Shown in pieces: positions 43,701 to 54,400 of a stretch of DNA of 64,000 nt (its first letter is position 1; each line of letters begins with the position of its first letter). The notes beneath the pieces are model-generated. The model searched no databases and had not been told where the DNA came from. It saw only the letters and a program-made list of their open reading frames with translations. The stretch comes from Oscarella lobularis (lineage: Eukaryota > Porifera > Homoscleromorpha > Homosclerophorida > Oscarellidae): positions 2,976,001 to 3,040,000 of the forward strand of contig NC_089183.1 of the NCBI RefSeq assembly GCF_947507565.1, read 5' to 3'. A program made the translations under genes and the position numbers.

Positions 43701-44853
43701 CACAAATAAATACATAATAGATTAAAGATTTTGATTGTAGTCACTTGGCTCGCTCCGTAGGAATAATTTCCCGTTGGCAATGCAGCGTAGCCCCATTGAT
43801 TCCTCATCGTATTCGCATACGACGTCGCATAGCTTTGCTTCACAGTCCCATCCTCATTCACATCTTCCTAAAATTAAATAGAGTAGAGTAGCTCTCTCTC
43901 AAAGGAATTCTTTTTCTTGTACCTTGAGTCCTACCCATACTGTTGGCTCTCCTCTATTGGATCCCGGACTATGAGGATAGGTGTGGAGTCCAATAAAATT
44001 CATTTTCTGCTTGCTATAAAATAATATTCATTAATTAAAAGAAAGCACAAATAAATATAGTCGTGCCTGATCTGGGTTGTGATTGCTTTGTATTCAGTCT
44101 CTCCCCACCAGTCTGGACCCTCAGGCTAGATAGAAAACATGAGGCAAATGTATCTATCTATCTTATTAGTATACGAAATCATGAAAAGGCTGAAGACCAC
44201 GAACGTCAAAAGCCGGCTCAGCGAATTCGTCCAAATTCGGAAGACGAAATTCTCCCGTCATCGTCTCCTCAGGAATGATATCACCTGCGAGTAAAAATTC
44301 AAAATTTGACTGCAAAAAAAAGACTCGGGGATTTACCATAGAGTCGAAAACGAACGCCGAATTTCTCCGCAATAGCGTAGGCTGCGTATAAAACGCCCGT
44401 CGAATCGCCGCCAATAGCGAACAACTGAGTCAATCCGTGATGACGCGTAGTCTTCAGTACATAGCTCTGTTCGCCAATTGGTCTCTTCGATCCAAGAGAA
44501 AATCTGATATAGAGAGATCTAAAAAAAGCAAGGGGAGTAACGCGAGCGTGGGCGTGCCTTTCGATGAGAACGTCGTCGCTTTCGTGCAAAACGACGGTGT
44601 TGTTTTGCACTTCTAGGAGATCGGTGAGATCTGTGGCTTCGTCGTGCAAGTCGAGCCACTGATTCGTCGCGTGATAGACGTAGCGTCGGACCTAGGGAGA
44701 GTGCGCGTGTTTCGCGAGCGTCTGAGACGAGACGCTGGCGCTGCTTGCCTCCTTTGCTGCGAGAAGGTGCTCTTCTTTCTGATACCACACCGCGCCGCTC
44801 GGTTTCGCCTCCACTGCAGCCGCAGTTAGGGCGAGAACAAGAAGGAAGTACAT
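40763..44853 (-). CDS. Secreted glycoside hydrolase, alpha-glucuronidase (GH67)-like
   Basis: A gene of many short exons. Exon 1 (ATG 44853) is a signal peptide (MYFLLVLALTAAAVEA) ending at a phase-0 GTGTGG donor. Next comes VRRYVYHATNQWLDLHD, then an intron with a GC donor (GAAAG|GCACGC at about 44561), and QLFAIGGDSTGVLYAAYAIA with EKFGVRFRLYG, typical of an alpha/beta glycosidase N-domain. Later exons give PAFDVRGLQPFHDF, MNFIGLHTYPHS, WAIPWMEDDPGLTAPELWVN and YGCQGLLGIHWRT. The last exon ends WPPGNSTQSVVVV. The barrel-like order recalls GH67/GH20-type enzymes; substrate and exact family are uncertain. Expected to be secreted or lysosomal. Confidence 0.65.
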
Positions 44854-45089
44854 GTCTAGCGTGCGATGTATCACCTGATCTTTGAAAAAACCGTTATGGA
44901 AATTTTGGTCAATACTTAGTGAGTCATTTCCTTTGACCTTTTAGGCAGGGTGCGACTTTAAATTCAGGGCGTAATTGCCGTTGGTATAATTAGATACTGA
45001 GTGCCTAGAAACTGTGGCATATCGTATCGCAACTATTTATTTGCATTGCATCTCAAACCGGAGCCATTCGGTCTTTGCACTCCGTCACG
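44854..45089. promoter_or_regulatory. Divergent promoter of glycosidase and lectin
   Basis: Only 236 bp separate the two start codons on opposite strands. I see no TATA box. Confidence 0.4.
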
Positions 45090-46290
45090 ATGTCGTCGAC
45101 TTCCCAGATGATCGTACTTGTCTACGTCGGTTTTGCCGCCCTGTGCACGACGAGGGCCGGAAGCATCGCAGTGAGAAGACTCGTGCATATTGTCTCTTCA
45201 TGCAGTTGGGATTCTTATATGTATAGGTTGCTCCTCACGACGGTGTTGGACCAGATCCTAAAGTCGGTTTGCACGGTCACATAGAAACTACGAGTATGAC
45301 GCTTTCCATTAGGAGGTGGCCAATGCTATTCTGACCTTGTCCTGCGTCAAGGGTGAGTCAGCTACGTAGGCGCGCTATATACTTCTCATGCGAAGTCGAA
45401 CTGACTTTAGGTCAAGAAACCATTGCCTGCGAAGGCAACGTCGCGAGGTACTAGATTCTAAGAAGGGCGTTTTTGTGGGGAACGCCCTTCCGTTCAACTT
45501 ACTGGTGCTTTGTGTCCCCTAACCAAATAAGATTGACATGCCCTCCGGACACCGTTATTCGCGTCACCGAAGCAAATTACGGTCGAAGCGACTTTCCGAC
45601 GTGTCCCCATCCGCAGCGAAGCAATCTCAATTGCGGAGATCGGGCTAGGTACGTGAGAGCATATGCAAAATATTGACCGGATTTTGGAAAGGTTATATAT
45701 AGATCCATTTCGACGGTGCGTCACGAGTGCGACAATCGACGTCACTGCGTCGTGACCGCGACAAACGGAGTTTTTGGAGATCCGTGCGTCGGAACGTTCA
45801 AGTATCTTCAAGTCAAATATGACTGCGAACCAGGTTCGGGAATGATCGAGAATTTATAAGTTTCCTTAGTGAAATTGTCTTTTGTTCCAAAGCTTTCTCC
45901 GTCATTGCGTGCGAAGGTTCATCGGCCACGTATAGTTTTTAGATGCATCGCGTATATAGGATGCTTTCCTATATTTGACTTTTTAGCCTATCCTGTCCAA
46001 CTGGTGAAGTGATTCGAATTATCAAAGCCCTCTACGGTCGAACGGAGTTTCAGCTCTGTCCCCATCCGGCCAGAGGAAATTTAGCCTGCGGTTCAGCTAG
46101 GTTCGTTTATCTTGCGTGGACCCCGGAAAAATAATGATATTTAAGATTCTAATTTAGCCATTCCTTGGCCAACGTTCAGAGTCGTTGCGATTATCAGGCA
46201 AGCTGTACGGTGCCATCGAGCAACGGCGTGTTTGGAGATCCGTGTCCTGGCACCTACAAGTACTTGGAAGTTCAATACCGCTGTGGCTAA
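45090..46290 (+). CDS. L-rhamnose-binding (SUEL-type) lectin with two domains
   Basis: Eight exons (45090-45170, 45313-45352, 45411-45447, 45532-45648, 45703-45833, 45893-45929, 45987-46100, 46158-46290) give 229 residues. A signal peptide ([17 protein letters not shown]) precedes two galactose/rhamnose-binding lectin domains. Each shows the family pattern: IACEG, then CP.... VIR, YGR, C.HP, a mid-domain intron, and VFGDPC.GT.KYL.V.Y.C. Both domains are split by introns at matching places, which points to domain duplication with introns included. The protein is secreted and should bind rhamnose or galactose on glycans, often on microbes. One acceptor (CAAATAAG at 45531) is weak. Confidence 0.9.
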
Positions 46291-46488
46291 TCATAAATGA
46301 GACGCGCCCAGAAGTCGCCACATGCAGACCGAGAGTCTCATAAACAACAAATTGCGTGTGTTCGATCGTTGGTGTGTTAGAAACGTTTAGAAATGATTAC
46401 ATGATTTCTTGTTCGTCTTCTCCAACCTGAGACCGTTATTCGACTATACGCTACTAACAGCATGCAGGCAGTCGATCAATGAGCTGTA
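46291..46488. other. Short convergent intergenic region
   Basis: This stretch lies between the lectin stop (46290) and the 3' end of array unit 1 (46489). No clear AATAAA is seen on either strand and there is no gene. Confidence 0.3.
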
Positions 46489-47250
46489 TCACGACGAGTC
46501 CCTGCTGAAAAGCACGTCTGGTTGTGGGTAGTGGACTGTTTCGGTCTCCCTGAGATAGGCCACTTGATCATTCCCTGAACGAGTAGTGCAGAAGCTGCAC
46601 GCGCTGTACATGTGTCTCCTCGAAAAACACATCATTGTGAGCGCTGCCGAACAAAGGAACAGAGCCAAGTTGAAACTCATAACGCCATAAACTATAAAGG
46701 CTCCGAGTCCAACAAGACCAGAACCAACAAACTGAATAGCCCACATAATGCAAGCGACGACGGTAAATCCAACATTAGTAGCCCAACACACGCCAACAGC
46801 ATTGCGCACCTACAAGTACAATTTTTTAAAAAAATTACCTTATTAATTAATATCCAGCGATTTGCCTTCGTTTTTGTGTTGATGTTTGACGTCATTTCCG
46901 CACACAACGTCAGAAGGCACGCGAGCGCACCGACCTAATAACATCAGCACTTTTCGAGGATGCCAGGTTACTCAGTACTGTACCAAGGCAACGACTAGAG
47001 TAGGTGCAGCAAAGCCTTGGGCGAGAGAGAAAGCGTTGATCCTTTCGGTGCGATATGTCGCGGAGATGTTTAAATGCGATTTGAAATGACTGAGTACTTC
47101 TGATTGTATCGCCATCACGGCGACGACAATGCCAAACAGAGCGAGAACGTCAACGAGTGCTATGATCGTTAGGCCGATGATTGGCGCGGGAATTCGGGTC
47201 GGGGCGCCGGCAGCGCGACGTCGTTCGGCGACAATCATGGAACCGTCCAT
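46489..47250 (-). CDS. Four-helix membrane protein, family 2, array unit 1
   Basis: Three exons as throughout the array. Exon A (from ATG 47250) encodes a short head (AAGAPTRIPAP) and helix 1 (IGLTIIALVDVLALFGIVVAVM). A central loop and AQGFAAPTLVVALVQ begin helix 2. Exon B (about 46880-46945) completes it (ACLLTLCAEMTSN). Exon C (to 46489) has NAVGVCWATNVGFTVVACIM and a fourth helix, then a Cys/Arg patch (SRRHMYSACSFC) and a tail. An E-box CACGTG lies 39 bp upstream of the start. The family has no name I recognise; the topology is that of MARVEL- or MS4A-like tetraspan proteins, without clear sequence relation. Confidence 0.65.
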
Positions 47251-47288
47251 CTCTTGGCGCGGAGAAATTGCAGAAGTGACTTGCAGGT

Positions 47289-47294
47289 CACGTG
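47289..47294. promoter_or_regulatory. Conserved E-box (CACGTG) of the array, unit 1 example
   Basis: GGTCACGTGCTC lies 39 bp before the unit 1 ATG. The same or a near form is found before units 2 (48380), 4 (50495), 6 (52301), 9 (55276), 10 (56150), 11 (57091), 14 (60163) and 15 (60974). Unit 7 has CACGTA and unit 3 CATGTG. Confidence 0.5.
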
Positions 47295-47419
47295 CTCAGA
47301 TATAATGAAATCGACACTGAGAGACAGAGAGAGACGTACGCATTCGAGTGACTATACGCTACTAACAAAAGCACGACATGCAGGTTGTCCTTTTGTTTTG
47401 CGCAACACAAGCGCGCAGG

Positions 47420-48341
47420 TTACTGAGCACTGGTGGTGGTCACAGACACATTGGGCTGCACCTGGGCTGGTTCCTGCGAAAAGGCAACCATTGGTTGCTG
47501 CATCTGGGTCGGTGCCTGCGCATGAGCCACCATTGGTTGCTGCATCTGGATCGGATAAAACTGCATCGGCTGTTGAGCAGGTTGCGAAGCAACAGCGGGG
47601 TGTGGGTATACGTGTCCCGTCTCGCTGTTATAGAACGCTTGATAATCCTCTGAACTAGTGCAGCAGCTGCACGCGCTGTATCTCCTCGAAAAGCACATCA
47701 CTGTGAGTGCTATCGAACAAAAGAACAGAGCCCAGTCGCAAATCATAACGCCATAAATGAGAAAGGATGAGAGTCCAAAGCCATCGGAATCAGAACTTGT
47801 CGTGACAAACTTAATTATCCACATAATGTTAGCGATGACGGAAAATCCGATATTAATAGTCCAACACACGCCAACACCATTGCGCATCTTCAAGTACATT
47901 TAAAAATCGATTGATTAATTAATTAATTAATAGGCAGCGACTTGCCTTCGTCTTCGCGTTAGAGTTCGACGTCATTTCCGCGCACAACGTCAGAAGGCAC
48001 GCAAGGACACCGATCTAAGAATAACCGCCCGTTTCCGGGTCGCGGACCCTGGCCAAGTTATTCGGTATATATCGTACCAGAGCGACGACTAGAGTAGGCG
48101 CAGCAAAGCCTTGGGCAACAGACAAGGCGTAGTCAAATTCGGAATCGTAGTACGAGTAGTACGAAATCGATTCGATGGTACTGACGGCTTCTGATAGTAG
48201 CGCCATCACGGCGACGATCATGCCGAACAGAGCGAGCGCGTCGACGAGCGCTATGATCGTTAGGCTGATGATTGGCGTAGAAATGCGCGTCGGGGCGCCA
48301 GCAGCGCAACGTCGTTCGGCGACAATCGTCGGACCGTCCAT
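47420..48341 (-). CDS. Four-helix membrane protein, family 2, array unit 2
   Basis: The start is ATG 48341 (MDGPTIVAERRCAAGAPTRI), almost the same head as unit 1. Helix 1 is SLTIIALVDALALFGMIVAVM. Exon B lies near 47945-48012. Exon C runs GVGVCWTINIGFSVIANIMW to the Cys patch YSACSCC. Then comes a long Gln/Pro/Met tail (repeats of QQPMVA..QAPTQM) ending VSVTTTSAQ, which unit 3 shares. The E-box is 39 bp upstream of the ATG, as in unit 1. Confidence 0.65.
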
Positions 48342-48496
48342 CTCTTGACACGGAAAAGTTGCACAAGTGACTTGCAGGCCACGTGCTCAATATACATATA
48401 CGTACTAATTAAATTGACACTGAGAGACAGAGTGACGGGACGTACGCATTTTGAACGACTATAAGCTACTAACGAAAGTACAGCGTGCAAGTAGTC

Positions 48497-49500
48497 TTAC
48501 TGAGCACTGGTGGTGGTCACAGACACATTAGGCTGCACCTGGGTTGGGGCCTGCGAAAAGGCCACCATTGGTTGCTGCATCTGGGCCGGTGCCTGCGGAT
48601 AAGCTCCCATTTGTTGTTGCATCTGGGTTGGTGCCTGCGGATAACCCACCATTGGTTGCTTCATCTTGACCGGATAAGCCTGCGGATAAGCCAACATTGG
48701 CTGCTGCATCTTGATTGGAAACGCCTGCATCGGCTGTTGAGTCGGCTTCGACGCAACAGCGGGGTGCGGGTAGTAGACGTCTCCGGTATCGCTGGTATAG
48801 AACACTTGATAATTCTCTAGACTAGTGCAGCAGCACGCGCTGTATCTCTTCAAAAAGCACATCGCAGTGAGTGCTATTGAAAGAAAGAACAGAGCCAAGT
48901 CGCAAATCAGAACGCCATAAGAAACAAAGGATAAGTCTGTAGGGAGCTCATAATCGGAACTAGCCGAGAGATACGCAATTCCCCACATAGTGCAAACGAT
49001 GACGGAAAATCCGATATCAATAGCCCAACACACGCCAACGCCATTGCGCATCTTCACACGTATACATTTAATTAATAATTAGAAATTGATTATTTAATAG
49101 GCAGCGACTTGCCTTCGTCTTCGCGCTGAAGCTCGACGTCATTTCCGCGCACAACGTCAGAAGGCACGCAAGCATACCGATCTACGAATAAACAGCAGGT
49201 TTCCGGGTCGCGGACGTACCCTGGGAAGTTGGAAGTTATACGTACCACAGCGGCGACTAGCGGAAACGCAGAAAAGCCTTCGGCGAGAGACGAGACGTAG
49301 TCAAGTTCGGCGATCTCGTAGTCCGATAAGTAGAAATCCGATTTGTCGGCACTGACGATTTCTGATATTAGCGCCATCGTGGCGACGACCATGCCGAACA
49401 GAGCGAGCACGACGACGAGGGTTATGATCGTTAGGACTCTGATTGGCGCAGGAATGCTGGTTGGGGCGCCAGCAGCGTGACGTGGCTCTTCGACTTTCAT
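48497..49500 (-). CDS. Four-helix membrane protein, family 2, array unit 3, with repeat-rich tail
   Basis: Exon A (MKVEEPRHAAGAPTSIPAPI and helix LTIITLVVVLALFGMVVATM) starts near 49500; an upstream in-frame ATG at 49527 or so (MTCMATYVP) would add nine residues. Exon B lies at about 49105-49170. Exon C (GVGVCWAIDIGFSVIVCTMW) carries the longest tail of the array. It contains several short repeats of the form QQPM.AYPQAP, expanded from the unit 2 tail, and ends VSVTTTSAQ. Met/Gln/Pro-rich cytosolic tails of this kind are likely disordered. Confidence 0.63.
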
Positions 49501-49687
49501 GGGGACGTAAGTGGCCATGCAGGTCATGTGCTTTGATCATTGCATAGATATACGCATACTAACTAAAACATACGACGCTGGAGAGACAGGTCACTGCCTA
49601 TGATAACGTTTAGAAATGATTGCGTGCACGGATTTCTTGTTTGTTTTCTCTATGCCAATGCCATTGGCATTGAGACCTGTCACTCAC

Positions 49688-50465
49688 TCAGTGGTCTGCA
49701 TGCATCTGAGTTGGTCCCTGCGGAAAAGCCAGCATCGGGGGTTGCGGGCAGTATACGGCTCCCGTCTCACTGGTGTAGAGCACTTGATAATTGCCTGTAC
49801 TAGTGCAGCAGCAGCTGCACGCACTGTATCTCCTCGAATAACACATCACCGTGAGTACTATCGAACAAAGGAGCAGACCCGAGTGGCAGAGCATAGACGC
49901 ATAGACAGTAATCGCGAAAGCCGTGAAAGAGTCAGTGGAATCCGCACTTGCTGCAACAAACACGAGCGCCCACAGAATGCAAGCGATGACGGCAAATCCA
50001 ATATTAACAGCCCAACACACGCCAACGGCATTGCGCAGCTATATATACGTTTTTTAGATTGCGATTTCTCTATGCGCCGCCGCGACTTGCCTTCGTCTTT
50101 GCGCCTAAGTTTGTCGTCATTTCCGCGCACAACGTCAGCACGCACGCGAGCATACCGATCTATAAAGCAAACGTACGTTTCCCGGAACGCGGATCTTGTG
50201 ACGTCGGGTCGCGTACCATTACGCCGAGTAGCGTAGGCAAAGCAAAAACTACATAGAAATCCGTCGTGCCGTCGTCGTAGTTCCAGTAGCGATCCGATTT
50301 GGTGGCACTCACCACTAGCGCCATCACGGCGACGGAAGTGCCGAACAGAACGAGCACGTCGACGAGCGTTAGGATCGTTAAGCCGACGATTGGGGTAGGA
50401 ATGCGGGTCGGAGCGCCAGCAGCGCAACGAACTGGTCGCTCGTCGACGATCACGGAACCGTCCAT
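49688..50465 (-). CDS. Four-helix membrane protein, family 2, array unit 4
   Basis: The start MDGSVIVDERPVRCAAGAPT is at 50465, with the E-box 30 bp upstream. Helix 1 is VGLTILTLVDVLVLFGTSVA. The loop after it is short and acidic-aromatic (DRYWNYDDGTTDFY). Exon C reads NAVGVCWAVNIGFAVIACIL, then helix 4, the CSCCCTS patch and a short tail (FPQGPTQMHADH). The tail ends where unit 1 to 3 tails continue, so it has been cut short. Confidence 0.63.
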
Positions 50466-50736
50466 CTGGTTGCGGAGAAACTGAAGTGACTGGTCACGTG
50501 CTCCGAACAACGATAAAATGAATGCTTGGTCACGTGCCGCTCAATGATCAATTACTGCACCTCAGGCTGAGATGGGTCTCGTTATTAATCGCTCTGAATT
50601 CTTTTTCGCTTTTGCCAATGCTATTGGGACTTTTGCCAGCGACTGCTAGACGCGAACAACTCAAGCGAACAAGACTGGAAATAGCAGAACAGCTAGCGTC
50701 TACGAGCAAGCGCAAAGTGCAGAAAGCCTTTTCTCG

Positions 50737-51180
50737 TCACGCAACTGAAGCGGCCCTGAGGTCGTCACCGTTTTCCCCTGCATGGGCTGCATCGCCTTCG
50801 GAGTCGGCCTTCCGAAAAGCCAACAGTGGTTGTTGATCTGACTTCGGAGCGGCGATAGTTTGCGGCGACGACTTCTGGTTGTAGGCGGCAATCTCAACCC
50901 TAATCCTTTCACAGGCACTGTACGCACAGTATCCACTCACATAACAATCTCGTGCCAGAGACATTGGATATATGACCAGATTCAGGTTGCACCCCGCAAC
51001 GACAGGAATAAGAAAATAAATAATTATGAGCGAGGTAGAAGTCGACTGGAAGTCATAATTCGAGATGTAGAAGAGAATCGCCCACATAATGAGAGCAACG
51101 ACGTTCATCACAACCCAACACACGCCGGGAATGCTGGTTGGGGCGCCAGCAGCGCGACGTGGCTCTTCGACTTTCATGGG
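50737..51180 (-). CDS. Family 2 array unit 5: deletion fusion of exon A head to exon C
   Basis: The head (VPMKVEEPRRAAGAPTSIP) is the same as unit 3 but runs straight into GVCWVVMNVVALIMWAILF of exon C within one exon. Helix 1, the loop, exon B and helix 2 are missing, so only two helices would remain. The tail (IAAPKSDQQPLLAFRKADSE, ending LRAASVA) is that of unit 6. The frame is open over 140 or more codons. It could be a shortened functional protein or a recent pseudogene. The start is taken at the ATG matching unit 3 (about 51176). Confidence 0.5.
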   Translation of the reverse strand, partial: PMKVEEPRRAAGAPTSIPGVCWVVMNVVALIMWAILFYISNYDFQSTSTSLIIIYFLIPVVAGCNLNLVIYPMSLARDCYVSGYCAYSACERIRVEIAAYNQKSSPQTIAAPKSDQQPLLAFRKADSEGDAAHAGENGDDLRAASVA

Positions 51181-51421
51181 GACGTAAGTGGCCAGGTCGT
51201 GTGCTTTGATCATTGATATACGCATACTAAATAAAATACGACGCTGAGAGACAGGTCATTACAAAGATGAGTCCTAATAGTTATTACCCAATGCTATTGG
51301 GATTTTTTAGCAGCAACTGCATGCTAGACGCGTGAGCAAGGCAAGCGAACAAGACTGGAAATTCCAGAACAGCCAGCGACTATAATGAGCAAACGCAACG
51401 TGCACGCAGAAAGCCTTCTCA

Positions 51422-52262
51422 TCACGCAACTGAAGCGGCCCTGAGGTCGCCACCGTTGGTCACTGCATGGGCTGCATCTGCATCGCCTTCGGAGTCGGCC
51501 TTCCAAAAAGCTATCAGGGGCTGTTGATCTGACTTTGGAGGAGCGATAATTTGCGGCTTGAAGGCGGCCATCTCGACACTAGTCACTTTAGAGTAGCTGT
51601 GCGCACTGTATCCACTCTCATAACAGTCAAATGACATAGATATTGATAATAAGAAGAGAGCCGCGTACAACCCCGCAACGTGAAGAATAAGAAAACGGAT
51701 AATTACGAGCGAGGAAAAAGTTGACTGGAGGTCATAATCTGGAAAATGCCAGAGAATCGCCCACATAGTGAGAGCAACGGCGTTCATCATAATGTTAACA
51801 ACCCAACACACGCCGACGGCTTTGCGCACCTATACAATGTACACTTTAGATTCGGGTCACATATGTAAGCGACGACTAGCCTTTATCTTTCTATTCAAGT
51901 CTTTCGTCATTTCCGCGTACAACATTAGCAGACACGTGAGAAGAGTGATCTAATAACACTAATTATAAGAAATATTTCCGCAACGCGGAACTGTGACGAG
52001 CGACTCGGCGGACTGAGTGTACCGTTGCGAAGGCTAGCGTGGGCGCCACAAAGTCTTTGGCAAGGGACAATGTGACGCGAACGTCGTTGTACATGTCGTT
52101 GTACTGGTTTAATTCAACGTCGATGGCGGCTTCTGGCAGCAGGCTCATTATAAAAGCGACTACATAGAAAAGAGCGAAAAGGATGAAGAACGTTGCCCCG
52201 GCCCCAAAGGACATCCCCGCAGGAATGTGAATTGGTTGCTTGATAGGATCGTTCCGAGTCAT
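51422..52262 (-). CDS. Four-helix membrane protein, family 2, array unit 6
   Basis: Exon A starts MTRNDPIKQPIHIPAGMSFG at 52262, a head unlike units 1-5, followed by helix ATFFILFALFYVVAFIMSLL. The E-box is 39 bp upstream. Exon B lies at about 51890-51950. Exon C has KAVGVCWVVNIMMNAVALTM and a fourth helix, but the Cys patch is replaced by YSAHSYSKVTS. The tail (APKSDQQPLIAFWKADSEGD) is shared with unit 5. No Cys cluster means palmitoylation at that place is unlikely. Confidence 0.6.
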
Positions 52263-52529
52263 CTTTGCCCCCCGAGACACTGACGGATGTTACACCTGGT
52301 CACGTGCTCCAATATAGTGATTTAGGTGCGTCATGTATATTGAGCACTAATGATTTCTTGCTCGTTTGAGACTGACAATTAGAAGCGACTAGGCTACCGA
52401 AAAACACAAGCATTGCGAGGTCGCCATGCATGCATTGTTGGTCGCTCGCACAGACTCTCGCACAGTGGGCTGCATCTGAGTTGGTTCCTGCGAAAAAGCA
52501 AGCATCTATTGTTGAGCAGGCTGCGCCCA

Positions 52530-53294
52530 AGCAACAGCGGCTTGCTGGTAGTATACGTCTCCGGTCTCACTGATGTGGAACAACTGATAACTGCAGCAGC
52601 AGCCGCACGCACTGTATCTCGTTCAATAGCACGCCACTGTGAAAGATATCGAACATAGGAGCAGACCCGAGTCGCAAATCATAACGGCACAAGCAAGGGA
52701 CGAGACGGAGAAAGGGAAAGTCGCATCAACTTCGTTGAAATACAAAATCGCCCACGTAGCGCAAGCGACGGCGGCAAATCCAATAGTAGTAGCCCAACAC
52801 ACGCCGACAGCATTGCGCAACTATGTAAAGATGTACGTACAGAAAACGTTTTAGATTGTTATTCCTATATGCCTTGCCTTTGTCTTTGCGCCTACGTCTG
52901 TCGTCATCTCCGCGCACAACGTCAGCAGGCACGCAAGCATACCCACCTAAAGAGAACTTAATTTCGATTTCGGAACGCGGATTTCATGCCGCACCACTGC
53001 GACGACTAGACTAGGCGCAGAAAGGCCTTCGAAAAAAGACACAGCGGCGGCGGCGGCGTCGTTGTTACGGTTGCCGTCGTAGTCGTAGAAGTACGCATCC
53101 GATTCGACGGCATCATGATATTGAGCGGCTTCCGCCACTAACTCCATCACGGCGACGGACGTGCCGAACAGAACGAGCACGTCGACGAGCGCTACGATCG
53201 TTACGCTGACGATTGGCGCGGGAATGCGGGTCGGAGCGCCGGCAGCGCATCGAATTGGTCGCTCGTCGACAATCACGGGACCGTACGCGTCCAT
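52530..53294 (-). pseudogene. Family 2 array unit 7 with in-frame premature stop
   Basis: Exon A (MDAYGPVIVDERPIRCAAGA at 53294, helix VSVTIVALVDVLVLFGTSVA) and exon B are intact. In exon C the frame runs NAVGVCWATTIGFAAVACAT to FTVACY and meets TGA (52623-52625), exactly where paralogues have the SRRYSAC patch. The frame stays open beyond the stop (TRYSACGCCCSYQLFHISET and on to about 52510). Either the tail is lost, leaving four helices, or the gene is decaying. The E-box has changed to CACGTA. Confidence 0.6.
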
Positions 53295-53457
53295 CGATCT
53301 CGATCTCGTTGCGGAGAAACTGTCACCAAAGTGACGGGTCACGTACTCCAATCATAGACCAGGGTATCATAATGTGCGAGTGTGAAGAGAAACAGAAAAA
53401 CAGAAACGAAAGCTCTCGTCCTATAGCTTATCAGACACCGTGGGTTTCAATGGAATT

Positions 53458-54311
53458 TCACGTCTGAGTTGTAGAGTATTCTGCCACGGCTGCCGACTGC
53501 GGGGCAGTAGTAAGCGGGGACTGCGAATATCGAGGCTCGTCGTCGTAGTTTCCTCTGAGCAATTGGTAACCGTTGCCAGGACGACGACAGCAGCAGCAGC
53601 GCGCACCATATTTCGTCGTGTAGCAGAGCACCGTCAGCACGATGGAATAAGCGCACAGAACGATGTTGCAAATCAGAACCACGGGAAAGAGAACGAAGGG
53701 CGTCGAAAACGACGGTGAAGAAAGAAACGCGTGAAAATACGTCACTCCCCATAGGATAGTAGCAGCGAGCGACGTTCCAATGCTAACGGCCCAACAGACG
53801 CCGACAGCATTACGCACCTATAGATAATTTTACACGGACACTGAACCATATGTTGCAATGGGGTCCCTTGCCTTTATCCTCAAGTTTGAGTTCCGCGTCA
53901 GTTCAGCGCACAACGTCAGCAAGCAAGCGTATATGCCAAACTAATCGAAATTACAAACTCGCGTCACGTCGAAACAGAAAAATCAACTACCAAATCGAAG
54001 ATGAGAGTAGGCGCCGCGAAGCCTTTGGCAGCAGACTCGTCCAAATCGACAATTTCTTCAAATTTATGCTTGCAGTATCTTGCAGGATAGTTCTCGTAGT
54101 AGTCGTACTCGGTCGTCACGGTTACTCCAGACCGCGACGTCATCACCATCACGGCGACGACGGCGCCGAACAGAAGGACCAAGTCGACGAAGACAAGAAT
54201 AGCGACGACGACAATCGACGCGGGAATGCGCGGCGTCGGCGTCGGAGCGTCGACGACGCGACGATTTCGTCGCTCGTCAATCGTCCCAACGACGACTAGC
54301 GGCTCGTCCAT
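53458..54311 (-). CDS. Four-helix membrane protein, family 2, array unit 8
   Basis: Exon A (MDEPLVVVGTIDERRNRRVV) has helix VVVAILVFVDLVLLFGAVVA and a Tyr/Glu-rich loop with one Cys (YPARYCKHKFEE). Exon B lies near 53870-53945. Exon C has NAVGVCWAVSIGTSLAATIL, a Phe/Ser/Pro loop (SSPSFSTPFVLFP) and the ARCCCCRRPG patch, then a short tail (SAAVAEYSTTQT). Units 8 to 15 share this PSF.TPF loop before helix 4, which separates them from units 1-7. No E-box is present at the usual place. Confidence 0.62.
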
Positions 54312-54400
54312 AACGATGCATGCGCAGGAATAATATAATTTTTCATTTTCAGAACCGATTTCACGAAGCGCACGCGTACTAATAGTTTTGGTAGTGTGTA

